DNA from: Elusimicrobiota bacterium
GTDB lineage: Bacteria; Elusimicrobiota; Elusimicrobia; UBA1565
Reading direction: 5' to 3'
DNA: 64,000 bases
Assembly: GCA_041660925.1 (NCBI GenBank)
Contig: JBAZVI010000005.1
Location: 248,001 to 312,000, forward strand
The notes under the pieces were generated by a model. That model was not told the origin of the DNA and did not search any database. It saw only the letters and a list, made by a program, of their open reading frames with translations. This document shows positions 51,501-56,978 of the stretch, one piece after another (position 1 is the first letter of the stretch; each line of letters starts with the position of its first letter). A program made the translations under genes and the position numbers.

Positions 51501-52717
51501 CGCCCGACCTCCTCGTGGGGACGGGGACCTTCGCCGCGGGGTCGAGCACCATCCTGCTGTCTTCGGCGCAGGCCGTCGGCGTCGCGACGCAGAGCTACGT
51601 CCTCGCCTTCGCCGTCGACGCGGCCGCCACCATCGGCGCGACGCTGGGCTGCACCTTCTCCGACTCCGGCTTCTTCACCGTCGCGAGTCCCGACGGCGTC
51701 TCCTCCTCCGGGCTCCCCTTCTCGACGCCGCTGGCGAGCATCCTCGACGCCCGCACGCCGCAGACGCCGGTCGTGGCGGTGGATGGGCCCTTCACGAGCC
51801 AGTTCGAGTACCTCCACTTCAACTGGACGTCCTCGGTGGCGGCCGGGACGCTCAGCGGCGCGTTCTATTCGGTCGGGACGACCGCGGGCGCCGCGGACAT
51901 CGTCCCGTTCACGCCGCTCTCCGCCGCGATGACGGATGTGCAGGCGACCGGCTTCGTGCTGCGCACGGGCTCGACCTACTACATCACGGTGAAGACCCAG
52001 TCGGACTCGGGCTACTTCAGTCAGCCGGGGACCTCGATCGGCGTCCTCGTCGACTTCACCGTCCCGCCCGCGCCGACGCCGGTCGTGACCGTCGGACAGA
52101 GCACGCTGCTCGTGAACTGGGGCTCCGTCCCCGGGGGGCCCTCGGGCATCTCCGGCTACATCATCGAGTACCGGAAGGGCGGCAGTCCGCTCTGGCTCAA
52201 CGCCAAGACGGGTACGACCAGCAAGGCCGCCCACTTCGCGCCGACGGCCGTGAAGAACGCGGGCATCCCCGTCGAAGAGCTCGTGACCGGGGTCTCCTAC
52301 CAGGCCGTCGGCATGCCCTCGGGAACCCTCTACATGCGCATGCGCGCGGTCACCGGCGCCGGAGTCGCGAGCGCGCCCAGCCCCGAGATCAAGGCGCAGG
52401 TCGGCGGCCTCCCGCCCGAAGGGATCAGTTCCGTCTCGAACTACCCGAACCCCTTCGACTCCCGCAAGACCAAGACGACCATCACCTACGCGCTCAGCGC
52501 GCCGGCGGACGTGACGATGCGCGTCTACAGCGTCTTCGGCGGGCTCGTCTTCGAAAAGAGCTACGGCGCAGGCTCTCCGGGCGGCTCCTTCGGCACCAAC
52601 GAGATCACCTGGGACGGCGCCGGTTCCTCGGGCCAGAAGGTCTCGAAGGGCATCTACCTCTGCGTCCTGCAGTCCGGCGGAGCCAAAGTCATCCTCAAGA
52701 TCGGCGTCATCCACTAG
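36503..52717 (+). CDS. Giant multidomain surface protein with type IX-like C-terminal domain
   Basis: 5404 residues. ATG 36503 starts a signal peptide (MTLKTAFQRILLAALAASAAAPACA). Order: FN3-like unit; seven FG-GAP repeats (GIAWGDYDNDGRLDLAV type, about nt 36940-37960) forming a likely seven-bladed Ca-binding propeller; FN3-like units; a second set of seven (38690-39710); four LamG-type modules (about 40900-41430, 42460-43050, 43850-44480, 46800-47400); a propeller of NRLYAG..YDG..W repeats (45360-46170); ten repeats of about 120 residues (two near 40480 and 41570, eight at 47980-51700); an FN3-like region; and a final 95 residues with SSVSNYPNPF and GQKVSKGIYLCVL, the FlgD-Ig/type A sorting pattern. 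It is probably an exported adhesin. A barrel of the PorV family follows. Confidence 0.93.
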   Translation: MTLKTAFQRILLAALAASAAAPACAAGIPPDAVTDLRVASIVSTGLNASSMTVTLQWTAPGEDASLGVLNDSTFSLRYSLAAIPDDAAYDAASFVVDLATSGVEPGSLRTAQIQNLSATTSYYFVLKTTDSEKLTAQLSVAATAPSYRLVQDGTQGDSYSVAWGDADNDGRLDLAISNYGGAIVLQSNNGDGSFTTDWLTGAAKNSYGIAWGDLNGDGWLDLAVANAGAQDEMILWNNGDGTFTNTDLAGTAGDSRGIAVGDYDNDGRLDIVVSNYGSTIMLLRNNGDRTFTQNALAGTSGNNVGIAWGDYNNDGKLDLAVARNGGQNAVILRNDGNGVFTALGGVPATGGNSYSVAWGDYDGNGTLDLVVGQNGLDEGLLRNNGNGTFTSVGMAGSAAFTYGVAWGDFNNDGRLDVALGNYAQDKAILRNDGGSFTKVVLPVSNGSTIGVSWGDADGNGTLDLAAANYLSEDEFVLRNDTGSVLHAPSAPATGFAASFAEYSAFSSSGILTLFWGDAYDVETPTAALRYFVRVGTTVAGSSTTYKLPARYGLDGYSGGGSSLYSTRVSSSARGLQLEMQRETTVYWSVVAEDGGLLRSAESAEQIAGLAAPGAVTDLRAVSVSTGLGASSVTVMLQWTSPGEDGYAGALAGAVYEIRYSSVEALTSTDTYMAAPLVVTIPTTTAAGQPQSAYFTGLDAMATYYFTLTTRDRINVRSSLSNATTAYPFIVRFTASGGDARGIAWGDCDGDGWLDALVTNSGSSVWLARNDRAGGFTVSALAGTSGNARGVAWGDYDNDGLLDAAVGLANGGGGVLLMTNTGDCGFTSGVLPLSAGQDVRGVAWGDYDNDGRLDLAVAVAGAAGDFVMRQEADLSFSSAPLGGTTYDSQGVAWGDYDNDGYLDLVFANYSNQKPVLVRNRGDGGFNAGVQVGAANLFGHGVAWGDYNNDGKLDFIVAVEGDEVLYRNDGGGAFTAISITGVGGTTVGLGLADYNNDGRLDFALGNAAGETKTLVSPRSNGTYFFQNLPRTGAASQGVSWGDYNNDGKLDLAVANGGGVESWILRNDTGVVTAPPAVPTGFSASFEEYASFSSSGVVTLTWNDSTDAVTSTAAMRYFVRVGTTVAGSSTTYKLPARYGLDGYSGGGSFLYSTKVSSTTRGLRLLGLSKETTIYWAVEAENGGLVRSAESAEQTSNLSAPAAVGDLAAVQDSYVSGVETSSTPWISLSWTIPGEDGWSTPLGGSTRYDVRWSTWAPIAGEADYMKAVNQMVLSASGDSPGGMRTQIISGAVNTTYYFAMTTLDSNGVRSGLSNVASVLPATLRINIDDVTPTSALQNNTTAFLRVRLWTHNGSVSWTKLRIRRIGTLADAMVKNAAVYQDFNGNGVFDSGDLPAMRTLPAAFVSSAAAITFSPVQSIGASTKTYFVALQLDNNYMPVDGATVAVRLDAQAFTIKGGGIDAPEFPGVQLDGVSGRISAPYKAVLNPSKLTVEAWVRTTDDRIDRSIVTRASLGGASGWRLWLNGGGCGAGVPTLLIGTDVLCANKEGVPVSIADGAWHHIAGAYHPIAGKRVYVDGIMLSTEPATGALSDITSDLGVGGANSHIGNSLLGEIDDVRISNEYRYATSFVPTPRADIDGNTVVLYHFDNFGGTGTVVTDTAANDDGVLQPGAVGFGRSTSTVVVDAQDLMLSTAVSAAPPTLYRNAVNIPMLKLQFWTAQDFVTINQVSIKNEGSGSPAGVTNIRFCLDNGNGVYEPALDTALTLGQDFTIDKATFDLVGEGKSQLISHSTKTYFLVWDVTGGADLNQTLGVSLSTQDFVLNGGTDAVSTVDFPLISAVAPVLSASAFVYPETTTGTWVNVSSVVFTADFSLGNVNHFHYLFDRIPNTSISGVEPMWTTGKATVTATTDANDWWFHVRAFDALDVAGSQQDIGPFYIDRTLPGGASFSYRDSTGGVYLEGQVIDLASPVTAQITVQDALSGLAPLGPAPLAPGPGTLSLWHLDDASGIVWRDSGTLNISVSSVGVVTRAAGRFAAGVYLDGGGDLRNAAPTGLPTGSRTRTVEAWINPVSTQGANGIVTWGSAGALNLQRLYLNNGRLAVDMGGGPYTPGAVLSTGVWQHVAFSYDGIVGTLYVDGNAIGSNSFGAASTALGTLYIGNTESGGRFKGWIDEVRVLARAMDSGEARDDAVRGHPYYVAYSSTAGNAWQVVVATVPGSGAFVGMTGSQGSTAAQTLSVSSMSLNVSTSNAVGALATNQVLFYVADRSGNYGVAGPYGVVLDSNTAVAVSTPNLPADGSYTGTMPYFQWTGPSTTTVTGMGGPGGSNGRFYLQVSANDPDFAPGSIVLSISTPALVSDTGISRVTGVYLSTHALVEGNLYYQRVRSLSSLGVYGPWSSSTTFRVDKTTPTASLYRLFNSTGGALSETQYTNLTQGSSAQIVLDDNLSGFTNGRELPVIPGTRGLWHFSEREGHQPVDSSGRGNSGTMIGVNASSAAYGVTPFGVGLRCDGLQAMDVAGADFDFAASTAFTFEFWMNPDYLSGTQVIGGVGSIFPPGGNWLLRLSDDRLFFTNNTAGGYLSPAGFLNAGIWQHVAMVVRGTRIKFYVNGVLVNTGISPAGGNGGPYGRAFTLCAANRSTGQRDGLFTGALDEVRVLDYAAESSQIADDYAFSRAGRWAVEVSSNAGTSWGVVSATWSSAGWPYIALSGAEGSVGPETLAIRNLSLTHSTSSAVGALATNQVRFNVPDRAGNMLVSGPYGLIVDTVAAAAVSTPAFPVNGAYVRQQPNFIWNGPSTTTAAGMGKLVFYRLEVDVTPNFNAPVVSVSTPVIIQSTSAAYTFADYLSTYTLVNNATYYWRVTAQDFLGQRSPPLSVASFVTDFSAPADSAFRSLSSTGGATAENTANDIAVNVTAAATLMDSVSGLQVTAAGGRTSYGVVYSTDAGATWYDGGVGDSYLDASISTMTALVAFQNRLYAAASGSGGSVGKVFVYDGASWSQSQLFGAEVRTLKEYANKLYAGLGDGTVYTFDGFAWTGPLATLDGRVNAFAEYNGRFYAGTGPAGRIWVYDPQVGLWYPSYKASDPEIHSLEVYNNRLFAGGNPNVYGFDGSSWTVSLFTGGATYSLKTYANRLYAGTNLSGRIYSYDGGGWGITLDLSEIDAHAVESFGGRLYAGANDASSPGRLYAYDGKGTQMIMHTFPTVNDRVYAFGEYNGRLYMGGADSSFSGKVWVSTPLPVSLTGTDGTMAAQTVAVTGLDLAQSLNASVCAGVAPCAATNQVRFAAVDRAGGVAAAGPFAILVDPLLSPPTALYPASGAFIRTSTPTLVWIEQNAMPLHDVYISSQPGFVPLSAQSLTSNPSYLSPMGLTAATTYYWRVRGQDAIGIYSGFSASPIFQIDQTAPSVLDFRHFSSTEGALGQGQYTSLTTGVTVQVTVQDLDAGIDRGPALRTIDGTKALVPFDEGQGGAVTSIDGGMRMLFSGAADWAPGLVNFAARFDGASSLASTGTASLPAGDTARTVELWVYPENANGGGLIEYGGNFRLHMSGDCLSAAAGNSLLCLDQGNDSAFTFTPNAWHHIAYTYDGLGHNTLYADGGMIGSFIQSHATGFGRLFVGTATACGPFTGRIEELRVLDRALTAAEVSADYRQAGRIRASYSVDGGANWTLVSATAPVGGVRVAVSGGAGSRSAETVSLEGLSLVQSTTTATGGAGTDQVRFYIDDQAGNETVAGPYTVLVDTTVPQPSVATLFALSTTSLYTAVSATDSFSGIRDFQFETSSSSIFAPPVSTSPYTTSSTYSFTGLAAATTYYVRVRARDNLLNVSPVSVALATSTFGTVYFTTGAIAPASAMQNSDVPMLRFALAAPPASTSKFYSLRVRRSGTVPDAGIVRASIYNDSNGNGVFDGGVEVELAGAAFTAGEAFIDLASAGNTQNIDPSSKTYFLVYRMQTDAPPTATIGVDTMTPYDFSLQFPSSPEGPFPTYVTPIPVTDGPNGVNFTATNIAPAAVQAAQADVPLLRLLAQADSNGTSIMDQVVVRLVGTLPGNQLTGLTLWYDKLGLGTFDKANDDKLSDGATFSNGYSTLTLNAPVSSRTVTSAPAYYFLTANVGISAPQGSWFQVALSTPPDVILDNPADTVSFATLPLMSSTATVVVNNLLRISATDQTPASFIQGDLYSVVRASMAVDIGFAQLNRVTVDRTGTAQDSDLTNASVYRDQTADGNALNPSVDIFLGSAPFVAGRATIDITTSSINQGTTAVFFIAYQLSPGANPGRTLGASLTNASYFRVPNAQTVVTSTFPITTGTRGIVATVNQLLIPLAQSAAPGGADQGGNDIPMLRLDLVSSRNNFSWLSLIVNSSGTALDADVRNVRVYRDDGDGVFSSGADTAITDSSQSFTGGSVNIPLSIPQTITASTHAYFITVSLMPSAVPGRTIGVRISSTSSFNLSSPNFVSSQTATFPFDGGPVVINQFANTVTVTTVSVASILGATPGTQDVALMALTLRTDVSNAGWTTLKVDQAGSAIDADFGDVKVYYDVNNVGAFDSSNLTQYLLITSTGQRFGQGMAGSITLGFNLPPTLGTTPQRYFVTVDLSTAATPGRTVVLRAINETYLAVTAPNQVGPTSFASQPLTVNAPPAQMHILALSSAPANVTQGSANVPMMVLKTWMSAYTGAWTQLRLDRSGFGLDADVTGVKLFRDANGNGTLDVVTDERLSTAAFSAGTAVLSFATQTVTASTQTFFLTYDVSVTAVAGHTIGAIFGAPGLFNIAAPNSVSGTDFPLQSAESVVMPTQAGLYVGGQDKAPGQLTQGATNQLMMTLSLNTSAYAVLWSGLTLRSSGTASDADIKAVHVWRDVNGNSLLEPGTDQDLSSGLNGFLGGAAIVSLTVPQTIGTSQARYLITIDVGDYATPGRTFGLALDTTAAFTLNDPNTVVPVGFPFTSTTIPIKKQPEQLVVSASNLLSSGINQGALSAVVLLNVRASRNIVNWTNLRLARTGTLGDAGAGQIRVYRDLDGSGAVSAPDLLVGTGTFAAGSSTILLSSAQAVGVATQSYVLAFAVDAAATIGATLGCTFSDSGFFTVASPDGVSSSGLPFSTPLASILDARTPQTPVVAVDGPFTSQFEYLHFNWTSSVAAGTLSGAFYSVGTTAGAADIVPFTPLSAAMTDVQATGFVLRTGSTYYITVKTQSDSGYFSQPGTSIGVLVDFTVPPAPTPVVTVGQSTLLVNWGSVPGGPSGISGYIIEYRKGGSPLWLNAKTGTTSKAAHFAPTAVKNAGIPVEELVTGVSYQAVGMPSGTLYMRMRAVTGAGVASAPSPEIKAQVGGLPPEGISSVSNYPNPFDSRKTKTTITYALSAPADVTMRVYSVFGGLVFEKSYGAGSPGGSFGTNEITWDGAGSSGQKVSKGIYLCVLQSGGAKVILKIGVIH
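38108..38212 (+). repeat. Internal direct repeat, copy A
   Basis: The stretch starting ACGACGGTCGCCGGCAGC is identical for 38 nt to that at 39860 and near-identical beyond. The offset is 1752 nt, a multiple of three, corresponding to one propeller-plus-FN3 module of 584 residues. Confidence 0.75.
39860..39964 (+). repeat. Internal direct repeat, copy B
   Basis: Second copy of the segment encoding TTVAGSSTTYKLPARYGLDG. The rest of the two modules has diverged much more, so gene conversion or local selection may keep this part similar. Confidence 0.75.
47980..51700 (+). repeat. Eight tandem repeats of about 120 residues
   Basis: Units start near 47990, 48460, 48940, 49430, 49900, 50390, 50840 and 51320. 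The shared pattern is Q-G..N.P-M..L, then W..L.....G...DAD......VYRD.NGNG..D, then F..G.A...L......I.AST..YF.T.D....A.PG.TIG. The Asp/Asn-rich DANGNGTLD loop looks like a Ca-binding site. Two further units lie near 40480 and 41570. Confidence 0.8.
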
Positions 52718-52778
52718 TTCCACGCCGGCCTCCCGAACAGAATAAACCGCGTATATCGCGATTCTTCCACGGAAACAT

Positions 52779-52798
52779 GAAGATTCCGGAGAATCTTC
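52779..52798. terminator. Hairpin after the giant gene
   Basis: Perfect 8-bp stem GAAGATTC / GAATCTTC with loop CGGA, 62 nt past the stop. There is no U-tract, so it may be a weak or factor-assisted terminator or an RNA-stability element. Confidence 0.4.
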
Positions 52799-52831
52799 GG
52801 AATGTCTTCGTGTTTAAAAGTGAGAGGCCGT

Positions 52832-52837
52832 TACACT
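52832..52837 (+). promoter_or_regulatory. -10 box of the PorV-like gene, leaderless
   Basis: TACACT ends 6 nt before the GTG at 52844. The -35 is not convincing. Confidence 0.5.
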
Positions 52838-52843
52838 AATAGT

Positions 52844-54403
52844 GTGAAAGTCCGAGGCATCGTTCTCGGAGCCCTTCTGCTTTGGGCCGCGTCCGCTCCC
52901 GTCCTCGCCGACGAGACGGCGGGCCGCGCCGGGCAGATCTTCAACTTCGGCGCGGGCGCGCGCGCGCTGGGGATGGGCTCCGCGCACACGGCTCTCGTCA
53001 GCGACGCCTCCTCCGTCTACTACAACCCCGCGGGACTCGGCCTGCTGCAGGCGCGCGAGGTGACCTTCATGCACGCCGCGCTCTACGAGGGCGCCGCCTA
53101 CGATTACGCCGCCTATGCTCAGAACAAGCGCCGCAAGGCCGGCGGCTGGGGCGTCGAGTTCATCCGGCTCAACGTCGGCGGGGCGGAAGGGCGCGACGAG
53201 AACAACAATTCCACCGGGGGTTTCGGCTACTCCGAGATGGCGCTCGGCTTCGCGACGGCCTGGCGCGGCGTCCTCTATCCGCTGCTCTCCCTCGGCATGA
53301 AGGGCAAGATGCTGCGGCGCACGATGGGCGGCGCCTCGGGGGACAGCCTCTACGGCGTGGACCTCGGCGCGCAGATGGGACCCTACGCGGGCGATAAGCT
53401 CAGCTTCGGCTTCACCGCGCAGAACGTCATGTCTTTCAAGCAGGGGGACACCGACGACAGCCTCAAACCCGCCTTCCGCGTCGGCGCGGCCTACCGCGTC
53501 GTGGGCCCCCTCGCGCTCGCCGCGGACTACTCCGACGCCGGAGAGCTGCGCGTCGGCACCGAGTACACCATGGGGATCATGGCGCTGCGCTTCGGGCTCG
53601 TCGACCAGGCCCTCTCCTTCGGCGGCGGTTTCCTCTTCCGCAGCCGCTATTCCGTCGACGTCGCGATGCTCAACCACCCGGTTCTCGGGATGTCGCAGCG
53701 CATCTCGGTCGGCTACCGCTTCGCGCCTCAGGTCCAGGCGCGCAAGATGCAGTACTTCGCGAGCGAATACCTCAACAACGCGCAGGGGGAGCTCAAGAAG
53801 CGGAACTATCTCAAAGGCCTGCACGACCTCGAGACCGCGCTGGGCATCGACCCCAAGGTCGGAGCCGAGTGGCGCGCGCGCGCCGAGCGCCTGCACCGGC
53901 TCGTCAAGCGCATGGACCTCGAAGCCCATCCCGAGGACAGCGAGACCCTCGCCGAGGATTCGCCGGCCGCTCTCGTCGCCGCGGCGGCCATCGACGCCTA
54001 CGCGTCCCGCGAGGAGGACCGCGCGACCGTGCTCGCGCACGCGGCGCTCGGCGCCGAGCCGGGCAAAGGCGTCTACGGACGACTCCTCGACGCCGTGGCG
54101 AACCTCAGCGGCCGCACCATCGACCGCGACCAGGTGCTGCCGCCGCTGCGGCTCTCCGAGCTCAAGATGCGCCGCGCGATGGAGGCGATCTACGCGCGCC
54201 GCTTCGAAGCCGCGATCACGCTGCTGCGCGAATCGCTCTGGCTGCAGCCCGGCAACGCGCTGGCCTGGACCCGACTCGGCTCCGCGTATTTCGCGTCCAG
54301 CGACAAGGAACGGGCCGCCGAGGCCTGGCGGAAGGCGCTCGAGATCAACCCGAACGACGACAAGCTGCGGGGCTTCATGACCCAGCAGGGGCTCCGGCCG
54401 TGA
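52844..54403 (+). CDS. PorV/PorQ-family outer-membrane barrel fused to TPR domain
   Basis: 519 residues from GTG 52844, chosen because it starts a signal peptide (KVRGIVLGALLLWAASAPVLA) just after a -10 box. Residues about 30-310 match the PorV/PorQ (FadL-like) family: AGQIFNFGAGARALGMGSAHTALVSDASSVYYNPAGLG, then alternating amphipathic strands ending QRISVGYRF. Residues about 320-519 are TPR-like helices, clearest in AWTRLGSAYFASSDKERAAEAWRKALEINPND. In Bacteroidota PorV accepts type IX cargo at the outer membrane; here it lies next to a giant protein with a sorting-type C-terminus. Members outside Bacteroidota may have other roles. The TPR fusion would offer a periplasmic docking surface. 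Confidence 0.86.
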   Translation: MKVRGIVLGALLLWAASAPVLADETAGRAGQIFNFGAGARALGMGSAHTALVSDASSVYYNPAGLGLLQAREVTFMHAALYEGAAYDYAAYAQNKRRKAGGWGVEFIRLNVGGAEGRDENNNSTGGFGYSEMALGFATAWRGVLYPLLSLGMKGKMLRRTMGGASGDSLYGVDLGAQMGPYAGDKLSFGFTAQNVMSFKQGDTDDSLKPAFRVGAAYRVVGPLALAADYSDAGELRVGTEYTMGIMALRFGLVDQALSFGGGFLFRSRYSVDVAMLNHPVLGMSQRISVGYRFAPQVQARKMQYFASEYLNNAQGELKKRNYLKGLHDLETALGIDPKVGAEWRARAERLHRLVKRMDLEAHPEDSETLAEDSPAALVAAAAIDAYASREEDRATVLAHAALGAEPGKGVYGRLLDAVANLSGRTIDRDQVLPPLRLSELKMRRAMEAIYARRFEAAITLLRESLWLQPGNALAWTRLGSAYFASSDKERAAEAWRKALEINPNDDKLRGFMTQQGLRP

Positions 54404-54479
54404 ACGGCAACATCTCCGAAATGAATCCCGGCGTCCTCCCCGCTACACTCACGGGGGGGGAACCCCGGAAGGAGCGGAC

Positions 54480-56960
54480 ATGGGCGTAGTCGTCGTCGTC
54501 CTCGTCCCCGTCCTGTTCCTCACGCTGGCGGCCAGCATGGTCGTCGTCGGCCAGCTCTCGAGCTTCTTCCAGTTCAACAAGTATTCGCGCAAGCGGCAGA
54601 CGGACCGCCAGGAGATCATGCGCTTCATGACGCAGCTGGCGACGGCGCAGAGCCAGGTCTTCCAGCGCAGCAGGGAGCTGGAGGGGCTTTCGGCGCGCCT
54701 GCAGGTGAACAACCAGGAGCTCGCGCGGCTGAACAGCATGAAGTCCAAGTTCCTCTCGATGGTCGTCCACGACATGCGCACCCCGCTGGCCTCCATCAAG
54801 GGCTTCGGCGAGATGCTCAGCCGCCAGAAGCTCGAGCCCACCCAGACGAAGTACGTGGACTACATCGTCCGCGGCACCGACCAGATGAACCGCCTCATGG
54901 CCGACCTGACCGACCTGGCCGTCATCGAGGCCGGCAAGCTCAAGATGGACAAGCAGCCCTTCGACATCTCGAGCATGCTCAACGACATCGTGCCCGCCAT
55001 CGGGGTCATCGCGCAGAAGAAAGGCGTGCTCTTCGTCGCGCCCGAGATCGCGCCGGACTCCACGGTCGTCGGCGACCGCTTCCGCCTCGTGCAGGCGCTG
55101 ATGAACTTCCTCAACAACGCCGTCAAGTTCACCCCTGCGGGCGGCAAGGTCGAGCTCCTCGTGAGCGTGAGCCTGCGCACCGCCACCTTCAAGGTGAAGG
55201 ACAGCGGTCCCGGCATCCACCCTTCCGAGCGCAAGAGCGTCTTCGAGAAGTTCTACCAGTCGCAGTTCATGGACCAGAAGTCCCGCAAACAGGGCTGGGG
55301 GCTCGGGCTCTCCATCGCGCAGGAGATCGTGAAGTCCCACTTCGGCGAGATCGGGGTGGACTCCGCGGGCCTCGGCAAGGGCGCCACCTTCTGGTACCGC
55401 ATCCCGCTCAAGCCGCCGAAGTTCCCGGCGCTCGCCCGCGCCGGAGCCGCGGCCCTGCTGCTCCTGCTGCTCCCTTTCGGCGGCCGCGCTCTGGCGCAGC
55501 AGCCGCAGACCGCGCTGCCCATCGAGGAGAAGGCGCGCTACGAGAAGGCCCTGCAGGAGAAGGCGGAGTCGGTGCTCCTCCATCTGCTCGGGCCGAGCCG
55601 CGCGCGGGTCGTCGTGGACGCGACCCTCGACTTCACCCGCATCGAACGCTTCGACGTGAAGAGCGGCGCGGTCTCCCCCGAGGACAAGAACATCCTCTTC
55701 CTCTGGCAGAACGTCGGCGCTCAGGTCTCGGGGCCGGAGCTCCTTCCCGGGGTCCCGACGCAGGACGCCATGGCCGGACCTTCGCAGACCCGCTCCTACG
55801 AGCGTCAGAACTCCTTCCCCTCCGCCTTCGTCAAGCGCCTCAACGTCATCCTGATCCTCGACCGCACGGTGGACGTCAAGCAGGGCGACGAACTCTCCAA
55901 GATCGTCTCGGACGTGCTCGACGTCCAGCCCGAGCGCGGCGACGCGCTCACGGTCGTGCGCGCGCCCTTCGCCCCGGCCTGGCGGACGATCTGGTACACC
56001 CCGGAGGCGGCCAGCCTCCTCTTCAAGTACGGACTCATCAGCCTCATGACCCTCATCACCCTCGTGGTGGTGGCCGCCTGCTTCCTGAAGCTCGCCGAGG
56101 CCATGGACTCCATGGCGCAGGCCCAGGCCCACCAGCTGCAGATGGACTTCGGCGGGCAGGGGCAGCCTGCGGCCGAGGAGGAAGAGGAAGAGAAGAAAGA
56201 AGAGGGGCCCGTGGAGGCGGCGGTCGCTCAGACGAAGATCGTCTTCAACGTGCGGCCGGAACAGGTGGACACGCTGAACGTCCTGCTCCGGGGACAGGAC
56301 GCCGAGAACATCGCGCTCGTGACGGCGCACCTGCCGCCCGACACGAAGAAGGCCTTCCTCGCGAAGCTCCCCCCGAGCGTGTATGGGACGGTGCTCGCCC
56401 AGCTCGGACGGGTGCGCTTCGTGGACCAGGAGATGGTCGCCACCATCAAGGAGGAGCTCGAGCGCCGTCTGGAGAGCGCCATCGGCGGGAGCGCGAACCT
56501 CTTCGACATGCTCGAGAGCTCGACACTGCCGGAGAAGCGCGAGCTCCTCAAGCTCCTCGAGGCCCAGGACCCCGAGCTCGCGCGCCAGGTGCGCGCCAAG
56601 ATCCTCCTTTTCGAGGACATCTCCGACATCGAGGAGAAGGACTGGTCGCTCGTGCTCTCCTCGGTCACCCTGGAGGAGTGGGCGTTCGCGCTCTACGACG
56701 CGCCCGAGGAGCTCGTCACGGCCCTCAAGGCGCAGATGCTCCCCAAGACCTGGAGCATCCTCAGCCAGCTCATGCAGGTCGGCCGGCCCTCGGAGGCGGC
56801 CGTCGAGAAGGCCCACGAGCGCATCGTGGCGGCGGTGGCGAAGCTCGTCGCCGACGGGCGCATCACGAACCCCGTCAGCCGTCACATCGAGATGCTCGCG
56901 GAAAGGCCGAAGGAAGAGGCTCCCCCTCCGCTGATGGAGGGGGCGGGACAGCTCGGTTAG
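54480..56960 (+). CDS. Histidine kinase-FliF-like-FliG-like fusion protein
   Basis: 826 residues. Membrane helix (4-28), coiled coil (40-85), HisKA with His97 in FLSMVVHDMRTPLASIKG, HATPase with N box FLNNAVKF (210-217), G1 DSGPGI (241-246) and G2 GWGLGLSIA (272-280). A second membrane helix (about 318-335, ending ALAQ) leads to a FliF C-terminal-like segment (350-500: GPSRARVVVDATLDF, LLPGVP, VKRLNVILILDR, PERGDALTVVRAPF). A third helix (517-537) and an acidic linker lead to FliG middle and C-terminal-like domains (600-800: LRGQDAENIALVTAHLPPDTKKAFLAKLP, DPELARQVRAKILLFEDISDIEEKDWSLVLSSV). No internal start near residue 318 would separate the parts. AGGAG precedes the ATG. It heads the motA/motB gene group, so I infer a kinase-linked rotor or stator partner in the inner membrane. 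Confidence 0.88.
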   Translation: MGVVVVVLVPVLFLTLAASMVVVGQLSSFFQFNKYSRKRQTDRQEIMRFMTQLATAQSQVFQRSRELEGLSARLQVNNQELARLNSMKSKFLSMVVHDMRTPLASIKGFGEMLSRQKLEPTQTKYVDYIVRGTDQMNRLMADLTDLAVIEAGKLKMDKQPFDISSMLNDIVPAIGVIAQKKGVLFVAPEIAPDSTVVGDRFRLVQALMNFLNNAVKFTPAGGKVELLVSVSLRTATFKVKDSGPGIHPSERKSVFEKFYQSQFMDQKSRKQGWGLGLSIAQEIVKSHFGEIGVDSAGLGKGATFWYRIPLKPPKFPALARAGAAALLLLLLPFGGRALAQQPQTALPIEEKARYEKALQEKAESVLLHLLGPSRARVVVDATLDFTRIERFDVKSGAVSPEDKNILFLWQNVGAQVSGPELLPGVPTQDAMAGPSQTRSYERQNSFPSAFVKRLNVILILDRTVDVKQGDELSKIVSDVLDVQPERGDALTVVRAPFAPAWRTIWYTPEAASLLFKYGLISLMTLITLVVVAACFLKLAEAMDSMAQAQAHQLQMDFGGQGQPAAEEEEEEKKEEGPVEAAVAQTKIVFNVRPEQVDTLNVLLRGQDAENIALVTAHLPPDTKKAFLAKLPPSVYGTVLAQLGRVRFVDQEMVATIKEELERRLESAIGGSANLFDMLESSTLPEKRELLKLLEAQDPELARQVRAKILLFEDISDIEEKDWSLVLSSVTLEEWAFALYDAPEELVTALKAQMLPKTWSILSQLMQVGRPSEAAVEKAHERIVAAVAKLVADGRITNPVSRHIEMLAERPKEEAPPPLMEGAGQLG

Positions 56961-56978
56961 GCGTACTAAAGGATAGCC

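Noticed and set aside
55400..55500. Frameshift or assembly join explaining the kinase-FliF fusion
   Set aside because: The frame is continuous, the linker encodes a sensible membrane helix, and there is no Shine-Dalgarno site or start codon for a separate FliF gene.
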